Below, in pieces: positions 43,367 through 51,910 of a stretch of 64,000 bases of DNA; position 1 is the stretch's first letter, and each line of letters begins with the position of its first letter. This DNA is from Deltaproteobacteria bacterium (GTDB lineage Bacteria > Myxococcota_A > UBA796 > SXON01), in assembly GCA_947486185.1 (NCBI GenBank), contig CANKTH010000010.1, positions 1 through 64,000 on the forward strand. The letters are read 5' to 3'. The notes beneath the pieces were generated by a model. That model did no database searches, was not told the origin of the DNA, and saw only the letters and a program-made list of their open reading frames with translations. The translations under genes and the position numbers were made by a program.

Positions 43367-44527
43367 GTGGAGGTCCTTGTGTGGATAAACTCAGCGTTCG
43401 ATTCGGGCGCGATCGAGGTGGTGGACGCCACCGACCCTGGCCGCGTGATGCTTCGCCTGCGAGCGGACCCTCCGACCGACACACCGGCCGGGGTCGTTCG
43501 TTTCGCCCAGTGGTTTCATTTTCAGGTCGTGGGTGCGCGCGGCGTGCCGCTCACGCTCAGGATCCAGGAACTAAGCCGATCTGCCTATCCCGAGTCGTGG
43601 CCGGGCTACCAGGCAGTGGTGACCGAGGACCGCCAGAGCTGGCGCCGTGCCCCTACGGAGATCGACGGGGACGAGCTGGTGATCCGTTACACGCCGGGCT
43701 CCGACGCGGTGTGGTTCAGCTACTTTGCCCCTTACGACCAGGAGCGTCACCAGGCCCTCATCGCGCGGGCGGCCGCCTGCCCAGGGGTGAGGCTCCGACC
43801 CGTAGGACGCTCGCTCGACGGCCGGCTGATCGACCGGCTGGTGATCGGTGAGCCGGGTGAGGGACGACGGAATGTGTGGGTGGTGGCCCGCCAGCACCCG
43901 GGCGAGACGATGGCCGAGTGGTGGGTGGAGGGCTTTCTGGAGCGGCTCCTCCACCCGGATGACGCGCTCGCGGCGGCGCTGCGGGGGCGGGCGGTGATCC
44001 ACGTGATCCCCAATATCAACCCGGACGGGGCCTTCCGAGGCTACCTGCGCACCAACGCGGCGGGCGCCAACCTCAACCGGGAGTGGGCCGCCGCCTCGGC
44101 GGAGCGCTCCCCGGAGGTGCTGCACACGCTCGCCGCGATGGACGAGAGCGGGGTGGACCTCTTCCTCGACGTACACGGGGACGAAGGTCTGCCTTACGTA
44201 TTTCTGGCGGGGGCCGAGGGTATTCCCGGGTGGGCGCCTCGGCTTCAGTTGCTGGAGGCCGAGCTGGGCGCCTGCTGGCGCCGGGTCAACCCGGACCTTC
44301 AGTTGGAGGAGGGTTATCCGCCGAGCGCGCCGGGCGAGGCGGACCTCAGTATGGGTAGCAACGCGGTGGCCCACCGTTATGACTGTCTGGGTGTCACGTT
44401 GGAGATGCCGTTCAAGGACAACCAGAACCGCCCGGACCCGGTGCACGGGTGGTCGCCGGAACGTTCGCGCCGGCTCGGCGCCTCGGCGGTGGACGTCTTT
44501 CTCGAGCTGCTGCCGAAGCTTCGGTAG
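43367..44527 (+). CDS. M14-type carboxypeptidase with N-terminal beta domain (CCP-like)
   Basis: 386 residues from a GTG at 43367. Residues 1-125 are a beta-sandwich domain of the kind that precedes the catalytic unit in the cytosolic carboxypeptidase (M14D, Nna1-like) group, with VRFAQWFHFQVVGARG and DAVWFSYFAPYDQER. The catalytic domain has RQHPGETMAEW with His177 and Glu180, IPNINPDGAFRGYLRTN, NLNREW, LDVHGDEG for the third ligand and TLEMPFKDN for the catalytic Glu. No signal peptide. It is divergent from the glycosyltransferase gene and near three other peptidase genes. Confidence 0.9.
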   Translation: MEVLVWINSAFDSGAIEVVDATDPGRVMLRLRADPPTDTPAGVVRFAQWFHFQVVGARGVPLTLRIQELSRSAYPESWPGYQAVVTEDRQSWRRAPTEIDGDELVIRYTPGSDAVWFSYFAPYDQERHQALIARAAACPGVRLRPVGRSLDGRLIDRLVIGEPGEGRRNVWVVARQHPGETMAEWWVEGFLERLLHPDDALAAALRGRAVIHVIPNINPDGAFRGYLRTNAAGANLNREWAAASAERSPEVLHTLAAMDESGVDLFLDVHGDEGLPYVFLAGAEGIPGWAPRLQLLEAELGACWRRVNPDLQLEEGYPPSAPGEADLSMGSNAVAHRYDCLGVTLEMPFKDNQNRPDPVHGWSPERSRRLGASAVDVFLELLPKLR

Positions 44528-44656
44528 GGATAACCGGTATCTTCACGAGGATGTCCGGCCCCCGCGCTGCGCGCCGGTTTGGGCCCGAGGGCGCTTGCCG
44601 CCCCCGGTCACGGGACTACCTTGCGGTCGCGCCATGCCGGCGTCGCCAAGGAAATC
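44528..44656 (+). other. Short intergenic region before the GST gene
   Basis: 129 bases with no gene. An ORF extension of the GST back to 44579 is not needed because an ATG with AAGGA upstream starts it at 44657. Nothing else seen. Confidence 0.5.
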
Positions 44657-45274
44657 ATGCCCAACCTCGTACTCACCTACTTTGACGGTCCCGGTCGCGC
44701 CGAGCCGATCCGGGTCGCCCTTCGTATCAGCGGTCTCGCCTTTGAAGATCGCCGTCTCAAGTTCCCTGAATTTGCCGAAGCCCGCGCCCGCGGTGACTTT
44801 CCCCTCGGCAGCGTCCCGGTCCTGACGGTCGACGGAGTGGACGTGGTGCAGACCACGGCGATGCTGCGCTACGTCGCCCGCGTGGGTGACCGTAGCTTGT
44901 ACCCCGAGGATCCCTGGGCCGCCACGATGGTGGACAGCGTATTGGAGTGCCTGAACGACAGCCTCTCCAACGCGATGTTGCCCAGCCTGTTCGAGCGCGA
45001 CATGGCCAAGAAGCTGGCGATGCGGGCCGAGCTCCTCACCGGCCCGATGGCGCGGGTCTACGGCTACATCGAGGGTGTGCTCAGCCGGAGCGGCGGCCCC
45101 TTTGTCGCGGGTGGGGCGATGTCGGTGGCCGACCTGGTCCTCGCGGCGGGCGTTGAGCAGATCCGGCGCGGCAGCCTGGATGGGATCACGGTAGCAGACC
45201 TGGCGAAGTACCCGCGGATCCTGGCGGCGGCGGACGCGGTGGCCGCCGACCCTCGGCTCCGTACGAGCGCCTGA
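44657..45274 (+). CDS. Glutathione S-transferase (sigma/prostaglandin-D-synthase-like)
   Basis: 205 residues from the ATG at 44657, with AAGGA upstream. N-terminal thioredoxin fold: MPNLVLTYFDGPGRAEPIR, with Tyr8 as the likely thiol-activating residue, and SVPVLTVDG with the cis-Pro, then QTTAMLRYVARV. The C-terminal helical domain has FVAGGAMSVADLVLAAGVEQ, the usual hydrophobic-core N-capping motif of GSTs. Cytosolic detoxification or maleylpyruvate-like activity. It is isolated; its neighbours do not indicate a substrate. Confidence 0.92.
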   Translation: MPNLVLTYFDGPGRAEPIRVALRISGLAFEDRRLKFPEFAEARARGDFPLGSVPVLTVDGVDVVQTTAMLRYVARVGDRSLYPEDPWAATMVDSVLECLNDSLSNAMLPSLFERDMAKKLAMRAELLTGPMARVYGYIEGVLSRSGGPFVAGGAMSVADLVLAAGVEQIRRGSLDGITVADLAKYPRILAAADAVAADPRLRTSA

Positions 45275-45285
45275 GAGTCGGTGCG

Positions 45286-45367
45286 AAGCTTGAGTTGGAG
45301 CCGGTAAGACAAGCTTGGGTATCCAACCCGGTCCCCCGGTCTCTGCTCACCCTGCCGCCGACCGGGT
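45286..45367. repeat. Two inverted repeats between convergent genes
   Basis: AAGCTTG at 45286-45292 pairs with CAAGCTT at 45310-45316, and ACCCGGTC at 45326-45333 pairs with GACCGGGT at 45360-45367, the latter touching the stop of the minus-strand gene. They sit between two convergent genes, where a bidirectional terminator would be expected, but no T-runs follow on either strand. Confidence 0.4.
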
Positions 45368-46440
45368 CAGACCCCGGGGCCCCGCGGGAACACTGCTTTC
45401 TCTGCGTCTCGGGTGAAGTACAGCAGGCTCAGCCCCGCGAGCGTCGGGCACAACCCAAGCAGGCCTGACGCCCAGCGCGGCCCGTCAGGCAGGCCCCAGG
45501 CGGAGGGGTAGAACAGCACGATCTCCACCAATAATACCAGGAGGGCCCCCAGGCGGCGATCCCCGGCGACCGTAGGCGGTCGGACGAGGCATTGGGCGGC
45601 AAGGGGGATCCACAAGAGCGCGGTGTAGTCCCAGACCAAGGGGAGGCTCAGCCACGCCCACGCGAGCGCGCGGCTGCCGGCCGGTCGGACCCACAGGGCT
45701 CCGAGGAGCACCAGGCCGCTCCACACCTGCCAGGGAAATGTCAGGCCAAGCTCATGAAGTGCGCGGATGAGGCTGCTGTTCCGCGTCGTGGTGAGGTGGT
45801 CGAAGTGGGAGTTGCTCGTCAACACCCCGAGCGCCACCATACCGAGCACTCCGAGCGGGCCGGGCCACGGCAGGGCCAGCCCGCGGATGAGCCCATAGGG
45901 CTTGAAGAGCAGGCTGATGCCGACAGTCACGAGGTTGAAGCTACGCCATGGGCTTGACAGCGACAGGAGCAGAAGCCCCACGAGGAGCCCCGACACGTTG
46001 CCGTTCTGGCACGCCGGTCCCGTGATCGGCAACAGCAACACAAGCGGGAGCAGGTACGGGCGCCAGCGGGCGGGCGCCAGGGCGACGGACCAGCCGTACA
46101 CCAGCGCCACCCCCGCGAGGTTCAGCAGGCGCAGCGCGACGAAAAAAGCGCTGTCACCGACAAGCGCCGCGAGCCTGGCGCCCAGCGCCGCGGTGAGCGC
46201 GGGGTAGTGCCAGCCGGGCACCGTGTCGAGGTCTTGCCTCGTTCGAATAGCAAAAAACGCGGCCTGGTACACCTTCTCGTCGGACAGGAGCGCGGCCTCC
46301 ACGAGCCGGGGGCCGAACCACGCAGCGAATACGAGCCCGACCGCGAGGGTCCAACGGGCCACCAGTCCGGGCTCCGGAGAGGCGAGCGGCGCGACCCCTG
46401 ACGCCGGCGGCTCTTTGTGCGCGACGTCGTCCACCGTCAC
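45367..46440 (-). CDS. Polytopic membrane protein, possible GT-C/GT87-like mannosyltransferase
   Basis: 357 residues from a GTG at 46440 that overlaps the stop of the multicopper oxidase (GTGA); a 22-codon longer form exists but lies inside that gene. Around nine hydrophobic segments follow a 30-residue N-terminus, with WTLAVGLVFAAWFGPRLVEA first, VYQAAFFAIRTRQDLDTVPG outside and LVLLLPITGPACQNGNVSGL inside the family-typical block. This resembles DUF2029/GT87 polyprenyl-phosphate-mannose-dependent transferases. The catalytic Asp pair could not be identified with certainty. It is the last gene of the same-strand run that includes the cytochrome and the oxidase. Confidence 0.65.
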   Translation of the reverse strand: MTVDDVAHKEPPASGVAPLASPEPGLVARWTLAVGLVFAAWFGPRLVEAALLSDEKVYQAAFFAIRTRQDLDTVPGWHYPALTAALGARLAALVGDSAFFVALRLLNLAGVALVYGWSVALAPARWRPYLLPLVLLLPITGPACQNGNVSGLLVGLLLLSLSSPWRSFNLVTVGISLLFKPYGLIRGLALPWPGPLGVLGMVALGVLTSNSHFDHLTTTRNSSLIRALHELGLTFPWQVWSGLVLLGALWVRPAGSRALAWAWLSLPLVWDYTALLWIPLAAQCLVRPPTVAGDRRLGALLVLLVEIVLFYPSAWGLPDGPRWASGLLGLCPTLAGLSLLYFTRDAEKAVFPRGPGV

Positions 46441-47801
46441 TCCACCCGCAGCACCGTCATCATGCCGCCCTCTTCGTGGGCGAGCAGGTGACAGTGGGCC
46501 ATCCAATCCCCCGGATTGTCCGCCACGAGCTCGAGGCGGATCGCCTGGCGGATTCCGACGTTGATGGTGTCTTCCCAGCCGGATGCGGCGGGCACTTCGC
46601 CGTCGATGGACAAGACCCGGAAACGGTGCCCGTGTAAGTGGAAGGGGTGCTCGGTGGCCGAGAGATTACGGAGCTCGATCACCGCGACCTCTCCCAGGGC
46701 AAGCGTAGATACGCTGACGTCCGGGTAGACCTCGCCGTTGATCATCCAGTCTTCGGACGCCGCGCCGCCCGAGAAGGCAAAAAGCAGCTCCGTGCTGGGA
46801 TCTTCGGTTTCCGCTCGAGATCCAGCAAAGGGCCAGTCAAGCCCCGGGGTGTCGCTCGGGTCCCCGGTGACGGTCACCGGCAGCAGCGCCAACGTGTCGC
46901 CGAGCGCCTCTCCTCCGCTCGCGGTGTAGATCTCCGTCTCCACCAGAAAATCCTGCTCGGCGATCCACTCGAACTCGGCGCGGTCCCCCGGCGCGAGCAC
47001 GACGGCCTCGGGCTCCTGGAGCGCGCCGAGGAGCCCCTGATCGCCGGCGATCTGGCGCATCCCGGGCCATCGGAGCTTGAGGTAACCGAGGTTGGCCGCG
47101 TTGAGCACCCGAACGCGGTGGCGCTCGCCGGCCGTGAGCGTCAGGCCGGGCGTGGACAGCCCGTTGATCGTCCACACCTGCCGCGCGGGATCGGGCGCGG
47201 TGTGGCCGTCCCCCGCGCCGGCCTCGTCGCGGGTGTCGAACACCAGGAGCAGCTCCCGGTCGGGCGTCGGATCGCCGGGGTCTTCGACGATAAACATCCC
47301 GTAGAGGCCGCGATCCACCTGCTGGTCTACATCGACGTGGGGGTGGTACCAGTAGGTGCCCGGCGCGGTGACGGTGAAGCTGTAGGTGAAGCCCTCCCCC
47401 GCCGCGATCGGGTTCTGAAGCCAGGTCACCCCGTCCATTAGATTGGGCACTCCGAGACCGTGCCAATGGAGGGTGGTGGCGGTGCCGAGGCCGTTGTTCA
47501 GCTCCACGGTGACCGTGTCGCCCACCTTCGCACGTAGGGTAGGCCCAGGAATCTGACCGTTATAGGCATAGCTTTCGGTCGGCACGCCGTCATCGAGCGT
47601 CGAGAGGGGCGCCGCTTCCAGGCGGAAGGAGACCGCGTTGTCCGCGGGATCGAGGTCCTCTGCGGGGGCCGGCTCGGTCAGAGGTATGGCGGGGATGCCG
47701 GGGGTCGTGACGGTGCTTTCGTAGGGGAGTGCCTCACTTTTCTCGGGGCGGGCCTCCGGATCGACACAGGCGGCCAACGTGGTGATCAACCCGGTGATCA
47801 T
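46437..47801 (-). CDS. Multicopper oxidase lipoprotein
   Basis: 454 residues from the ATG at 47801, ATGA-overlapping the stop of the pentaheme cytochrome gene. Lipobox LITTLAAC (Cys12). Three cupredoxin domains. Copper ligands: LHWHG with His112 and His114, WYHPHVD with His153 and His155, EHPFHLHGH near residue 390, and HCHLLAHEEGGMM near the C-terminus supplying the T1 Cys, two His and an axial Met. PGPTLRAKVGDTV is the conventional first-domain motif. The enzyme should oxidise a small reductant or metal ion and reduce O2 to water at the periplasmic or outer face. Pairing with a multiheme cytochrome suggests electron exchange between them. Substrate unknown; ferroxidase or cuprous oxidase are options. 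Confidence 0.9.
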   Translation of the reverse strand: MITGLITTLAACVDPEARPEKSEALPYESTVTTPGIPAIPLTEPAPAEDLDPADNAVSFRLEAAPLSTLDDGVPTESYAYNGQIPGPTLRAKVGDTVTVELNNGLGTATTLHWHGLGVPNLMDGVTWLQNPIAAGEGFTYSFTVTAPGTYWYHPHVDVDQQVDRGLYGMFIVEDPGDPTPDRELLLVFDTRDEAGAGDGHTAPDPARQVWTINGLSTPGLTLTAGERHRVRVLNAANLGYLKLRWPGMRQIAGDQGLLGALQEPEAVVLAPGDRAEFEWIAEQDFLVETEIYTASGGEALGDTLALLPVTVTGDPSDTPGLDWPFAGSRAETEDPSTELLFAFSGGAASEDWMINGEVYPDVSVSTLALGEVAVIELRNLSATEHPFHLHGHRFRVLSIDGEVPAASGWEDTINVGIRQAIRLELVADNPGDWMAHCHLLAHEEGGMMTVLRVE

Positions 47802-49909
47802 CGGGAGAGCTCGGCGATCACCCGTTCGTCGAGGGACCAGCCTCGCTCCCGCGCGAGTCGCAGGGCGTGGGCCCGATAGAGGAGGGTGGCGTGTACGGTC
47901 GGAGTGTCACACGCCACCGTGAACTGGTGCGCGCTGGTCCAAGACGCCAGAGGAAGCAGGCGATTGTCGCTCCCGACATCCACCGCGAGGAAGTGCGGCA
48001 CCATACGTTCGCCATCGGCCCCGACCAAGACCCGCGCGAAGGCAAAGCCCGCCGCGCCCGCCAAGGCCCGCGCGGGCGCGCCGTCCGCCAGCCCGCCCGC
48101 ACCCTCGCCCAGCCAGGCGACGTCACCCTCCGGCAGGGGCCGGTCGAAGCTGACCCGGTCGCCCTCCACCGTCACGATCTCGGCTTCTCCGGCTGCTTCT
48201 TCAACGGGCATGCCTTTTGCGGCGGCGTCGAAGCGGCCGTCCCCGAAGGCGCCGAAGCCGGCGTAATCGACCCAGTCGCCCGTGCGCCGCACCACCCTGA
48301 CCCGCTGTCCCACCGCGGCCCCCGGCCAGAGGCTCCAGTCTTCGCCGCGGAGCTTTTGAGCAATCCAACCCCCAAAATCTGGGATGGTGTCGCCGCCGGT
48401 GGCAGGCTGCTCCACGCCGTCGCAGCGCGCCTCGACGAGCAACACGAGGGAACGAGAGGGCTCGCCGGTGGGGATAGCGTGGCCCGCCGCGGCGTTCTTG
48501 ACGGTCACCCGGGCGCTGAGCTGGTCGCCGACCTGGGTTTTTTCGATGCCGAGGCTCGCCGCGAGCTCCAACATCCGACCCTCGGGCTGCCTCGGGCCCC
48601 ACCAGCTGTGGGCGCGAACCTCACCCGGCGCGCGCTCCCAACCGGCGCTGATCCCGACCAGCGCCTGCTCGAACTCATTGTACAGATCGGCGGAGTTACC
48701 CACCTCGGGCTTGGGCGGCATGTGGCAGCTCTGGCAGGGCGCCGCCGGGTTCATCGGGCCTTCCCGCCACTCCGATCCGGTGCTGTGGACCGGAAACACG
48801 CCGTCCGGCCAACGGAGGAGGTCGATGCTGGCCCCCTCCACCAACACGGCCTGCTCGAGCTCGTGACAGCCGATACAGAGCTCCGCTTCGTGGTATTCCT
48901 CTCGAAGGACCGCGCCCATCCGTGGGTTGAGCACGTCCAGCAGCGGACCGAAGCTCAGTGGCTCCCAGGGCCCGGCGCCTACGAGCGAGCCGGGCTCGGA
49001 GGGGCGGAGGATCCGGAGACGTCCGGCGACGCCGGCGGGCGCCTCGGGGTCCACCGACTCCACGTGATGACAGACGTCACAGTGTACGCCCGAGTCGTAG
49101 GCGACGCCGGTAGCCTCACGAAGATCGCGGCCCCCGAGCACCCCATCGATACCTGGAGCGTGACAGTCGGCGCACCCCCCAAAACTCGGGGTGCTGGTGA
49201 GCACTCCGCTGCCGAGCTGACAACGGTCGGCGACGGTGTCGGTGCCGGGCAGCGTGCCCGGCGCCCAGCTCCCGCCGGCCTGATCACAGTCGGGCTCCGA
49301 GACGAACGCCGCGGCGGTGCCTGAGTACAGGTCGTGAACCTTGGGGTTGGAGGCGGACTGTTTGTGGGGTGAGGCGTACCACTCCTCGTGCAGGGTGATG
49401 TGACAGTGACCACACTGTTGGGAGTTGCTCTTGCTCAGGTCGGCGGGGCCGGGATCGGCGAAGACGTAGGCGAGGTTGTCGGTCGTGTCGAAGCGTCGGA
49501 GGGGGATCTCCAGGACGTCGGACGTCGGTTCGGCTGCCTCCACCCCGTCGATTCGCGCCTCGGGGTGGGCGGCGACCACGTACAGATCGCCGGTGATGGT
49601 GCCGTCCACCTCCACCACCGCGAGCCCCTCGGTGTCGGTCAACCACTCCTGTCGTCCTCCGCCCTGTTTCACCCGCGTCTCGGCGACCGGCACGCCGTCG
49701 AGGGTGACACGCACCGTCACAGTCCACCGTTGGGGGGCCGGGCTCTCCGGCACGGAGGCGGACTCGGTCGGGGTCACGGGTTGGGGCCGAGGCTTCTCCT
49801 CGTCACAACCCAGGATCCACCCAAAGTACAAGGCGGGGAGGGTCCACGGGTGGCGCGGTGAGGTAGCGAGCGACGAAGGCGGCACGCGGCTAAGGTACCA
49901 CGCCGTCAC
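47798..49909 (-). CDS. Pentaheme cytochrome c lipoprotein
   Basis: 703 residues from a GTG at 49909; a GTG at 49885 is the alternative. The signal region WTLPALYFGWILGC has a lipobox with Cys35, preceded by a long 20-residue leader, which supports a later start. After a Carboxypeptidase-regulatory-like beta module (VTVRVTLDGVPVAETRV) there are five CxxCH heme motifs: CGHCH, CADCH, CDVCH, CIGCH and CQSCH. A C-terminal beta region follows (DQLSARVTVKNAAAGHAI, then FLAVDVGS). The closest resemblance is to the multiheme cytochrome/NapC-like or DUF-type cytochromes that sit outside the inner membrane. It overlaps the multicopper oxidase gene by ATGA and follows a GT-C-like gene by 17 bases. Confidence 0.88.
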   Translation of the reverse strand: MTAWYLSRVPPSSLATSPRHPWTLPALYFGWILGCDEEKPRPQPVTPTESASVPESPAPQRWTVTVRVTLDGVPVAETRVKQGGGRQEWLTDTEGLAVVEVDGTITGDLYVVAAHPEARIDGVEAAEPTSDVLEIPLRRFDTTDNLAYVFADPGPADLSKSNSQQCGHCHITLHEEWYASPHKQSASNPKVHDLYSGTAAAFVSEPDCDQAGGSWAPGTLPGTDTVADRCQLGSGVLTSTPSFGGCADCHAPGIDGVLGGRDLREATGVAYDSGVHCDVCHHVESVDPEAPAGVAGRLRILRPSEPGSLVGAGPWEPLSFGPLLDVLNPRMGAVLREEYHEAELCIGCHELEQAVLVEGASIDLLRWPDGVFPVHSTGSEWREGPMNPAAPCQSCHMPPKPEVGNSADLYNEFEQALVGISAGWERAPGEVRAHSWWGPRQPEGRMLELAASLGIEKTQVGDQLSARVTVKNAAAGHAIPTGEPSRSLVLLVEARCDGVEQPATGGDTIPDFGGWIAQKLRGEDWSLWPGAAVGQRVRVVRRTGDWVDYAGFGAFGDGRFDAAAKGMPVEEAAGEAEIVTVEGDRVSFDRPLPEGDVAWLGEGAGGLADGAPARALAGAAGFAFARVLVGADGERMVPHFLAVDVGSDNRLLPLASWTSAHQFTVACDTPTVHATLLYRAHALRLARERGWSLDERVIAELSR

Positions 49910-49926
49910 CCGGCGCCGCCGCGGCT

Positions 49927-51336
49927 TCAGCGAGGGCCGCCCACCGCGGGGGCCCAGGCTCCGGGCTCCTGCCCGGTGACCACGTAGACCTGGCTTCGTA
50001 CCTCGGCGACCGTCCAGGTCAGCTCGTGCTCCAGGCGGAGGCTACGGGCGAGCCGAGTGGCCGGCTCCCCGAAGCTCGAGATCAGCAGGCGATCGCCGAC
50101 CTCAAGCTGCCCGGGCTGGGTGTAGAAGTCGTAGACCCGCACGGGCATGCTGGGAAATCCGCTCCATGGGCGGCCAATTCCCGCCGCTACATCGCTCCCG
50201 ACCCAGACCCGTGTCCCTGGGGTCATCGCCTCCAGCGCGGCGCGATCGGCGTAAGCCGCGTCGATGCCGGTCATGGACACGGCCGGCCCGCCGCCGTGCA
50301 GGCGGTGCAGGAAAAAGAGCTGGAGCAAGGCCAAGGGGGCGCGCAGGCGCGCGCTGCTGCCCACCACCCAGACCGCCACCGCCGGGAGGAGGTAACGGAG
50401 GTGGTTGGAGGCGTGTTCCGTTCCTTCGTTCGCTTGGTACCGGACACAGGCAAAGAAGACGCAGAAGGCGAGCGCGAGCGCGAGCTCCAGCCGGAGCGCG
50501 GTGAGGCCGCCGCCGAGCAGGGCGAAAATGAGCAAGAAGCGCCCCTGCTCCACCCAGATAAAAGAAAGGACATCCATGATGTTTTGGAAGAACTCCGTCG
50601 CCGAGTCGGGGGGCTCCATCAACGCCGCGAGGCCCTCGTTGAGCGCCGCCCACGCCGCCAATCCAAGCAGCGGAAGGAGCGCGGGCACGAGGCCCCGCCG
50701 GCGCGATACTGCCGCAACGAGGCCCGGGACGACCAGCAGCACGCCGGGCTCCTTGATCCACGTGGCCAGGGCAGCGAGCACGCCGAAGGTCCACATCTGC
50801 TGGCGTTGTAACGCAAGAAGTGCCCAGGGCACGCAGCAGAGGAGCCCGAGATCCAGCTCCGGTCGTAACAGTTGGGCGAGCACTCCGGGCACGGCCCAGA
50901 CCAACAGGCCCGCCCACGGCCGACGATGATGGTCGGCCAACGCGACAAACCCCAGGCCGATCCACACGCCCGGCAGCACGCACGCGACGCGCACGGCGTC
51001 GAGCGTCGCGCCCGCAGCCAGGAACAGGGCCAGCCACAGGTACCACAAGGGCGGGTGCGCCTGGTCCGGCAGGCCACCAGCCCATTGTGCAGGTACCGGC
51101 GCACCTTCGACCAGCACCGCTCCCGGCAGGGGCCCCGAGGTGACCAGGCTCGGCCCCGACGCGGCCTGCTGAAACGCGCCGGGCACGTGCCAGAGCAGCG
51201 CGTCCGCGACGAGCGGCGCGTCCCGGTACGCGAGGAGCCAACCTATAGGGATCAAGGCGCCCAAAATGTAGCACAGCGTCCGGAGTCGTCGGGCGTTACG
51301 CGCGGAGAGGGGTCCGGCGGCCGGCGCCAGGTTCAT
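49927..51336 (-). CDS. Polytopic membrane protein, GT-C-like
   Basis: 469 residues from the ATG at 51336. About eleven hydrophobic segments with GALIPIGWLLAYRDAPLVAD near the start, where the D-x-P/D layout is the likely acidic loop; HPPLWYLWLALFLAAG; then LLCCVPWALLAL and the late AVAVWVVGSSARL. The soluble C-terminal 120 residues read IDAAYADRAALEAMTPG and RVYDFYTQPGQLEVGDR. The overall build matches PMT/ArnT-type (GT-C) glycosyltransferases with a periplasmic C-terminal part. Lipid-linked sugar transfer is inference. It lies upstream of the cytochrome. Confidence 0.65.
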   Translation of the reverse strand: MNLAPAAGPLSARNARRLRTLCYILGALIPIGWLLAYRDAPLVADALLWHVPGAFQQAASGPSLVTSGPLPGAVLVEGAPVPAQWAGGLPDQAHPPLWYLWLALFLAAGATLDAVRVACVLPGVWIGLGFVALADHHRRPWAGLLVWAVPGVLAQLLRPELDLGLLCCVPWALLALQRQQMWTFGVLAALATWIKEPGVLLVVPGLVAAVSRRRGLVPALLPLLGLAAWAALNEGLAALMEPPDSATEFFQNIMDVLSFIWVEQGRFLLIFALLGGGLTALRLELALALAFCVFFACVRYQANEGTEHASNHLRYLLPAVAVWVVGSSARLRAPLALLQLFFLHRLHGGGPAVSMTGIDAAYADRAALEAMTPGTRVWVGSDVAAGIGRPWSGFPSMPVRVYDFYTQPGQLEVGDRLLISSFGEPATRLARSLRLEHELTWTVAEVRSQVYVVTGQEPGAWAPAVGGPR

Positions 51337-51425
51337 GTGGATTTACCCGGAGGCTACGCCGGAACATAGCTCAGGCCCGGTCGCCGAGGGGGCGATCCTG
51401 CGACTCTTTAGGATAAAGCTAACCT

Positions 51426-51902
51426 TTACCCGGGCGCCGGCAGGACGGGCGCCGCGCTGGGCGCGCGCAGCTCCGGACGGATGATCTGCCCCCCGGTCTG
51501 TCCCATTCGCGCCATCAGGCCGAAAGCCACCAGGGTGACGAGCGCCAACGCCGGCAAACCGGCGGCGGGGAGCGAGCCCCGGCGCGTCTGCCAGACCACG
51601 AGGCCTACGCCGATGACAGCGGCGAGGAGCGTCATCACCAGCGCGGGTTTGGAGCCGTCTTCGTGGGCCTCGATGACGTCGTGGGGCACGTCCGGCCGGT
51701 CTTCCACCAGCTCTTCGGCCTCCTCACCCGTGACCTGCGCCGCGACTCCGCCGAGCGCCGAGACCATCAGCACGAGCGCAGTGGCGCGGAGAAGGCCACG
51801 TTCCCCCCGGTAGAGGAGCGTCAGCCCCAACAGGAGCAATCCGAACAGGGTGCCGATGACCGGCAGGTGGTTGACCAGGAGATGCGCGTAAACGGGGTTC
51901 AT
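51426..51902 (-). CDS. DUF2231-like four-TM membrane protein
   Basis: 158 residues from the ATG at 51902; a longer ORF upstream is antisense-like and rejected. It begins MNPVYAHLLVNHLPVIGTLF, typical of DUF2231-type proteins, and shows four hydrophobic segments (LLLLGLTLLYRGE, TALVLMVSALGGVAAQ, LVMTLLAAVIGVGLVV, LPALALVTLVAFGLM). The two conserved His in the first helix could bind heme or a metal. It starts 8 bases after the desaturase/TonB-receptor stop, so it is the next gene of the Fur-box operon. Confidence 0.7.
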   Translation of the reverse strand: MNPVYAHLLVNHLPVIGTLFGLLLLGLTLLYRGERGLLRATALVLMVSALGGVAAQVTGEEAEELVEDRPDVPHDVIEAHEDGSKPALVMTLLAAVIGVGLVVWQTRRGSLPAAGLPALALVTLVAFGLMARMGQTGGQIIRPELRAPSAAPVLPAPG

Positions 51903-51910
51903 CGTAGTCC

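Noticed and set aside
45286-45316. Hairpin as bidirectional terminator
   Set aside because: Loop is 17 bases and no T-run follows on either strand; kept only as an inverted repeat.
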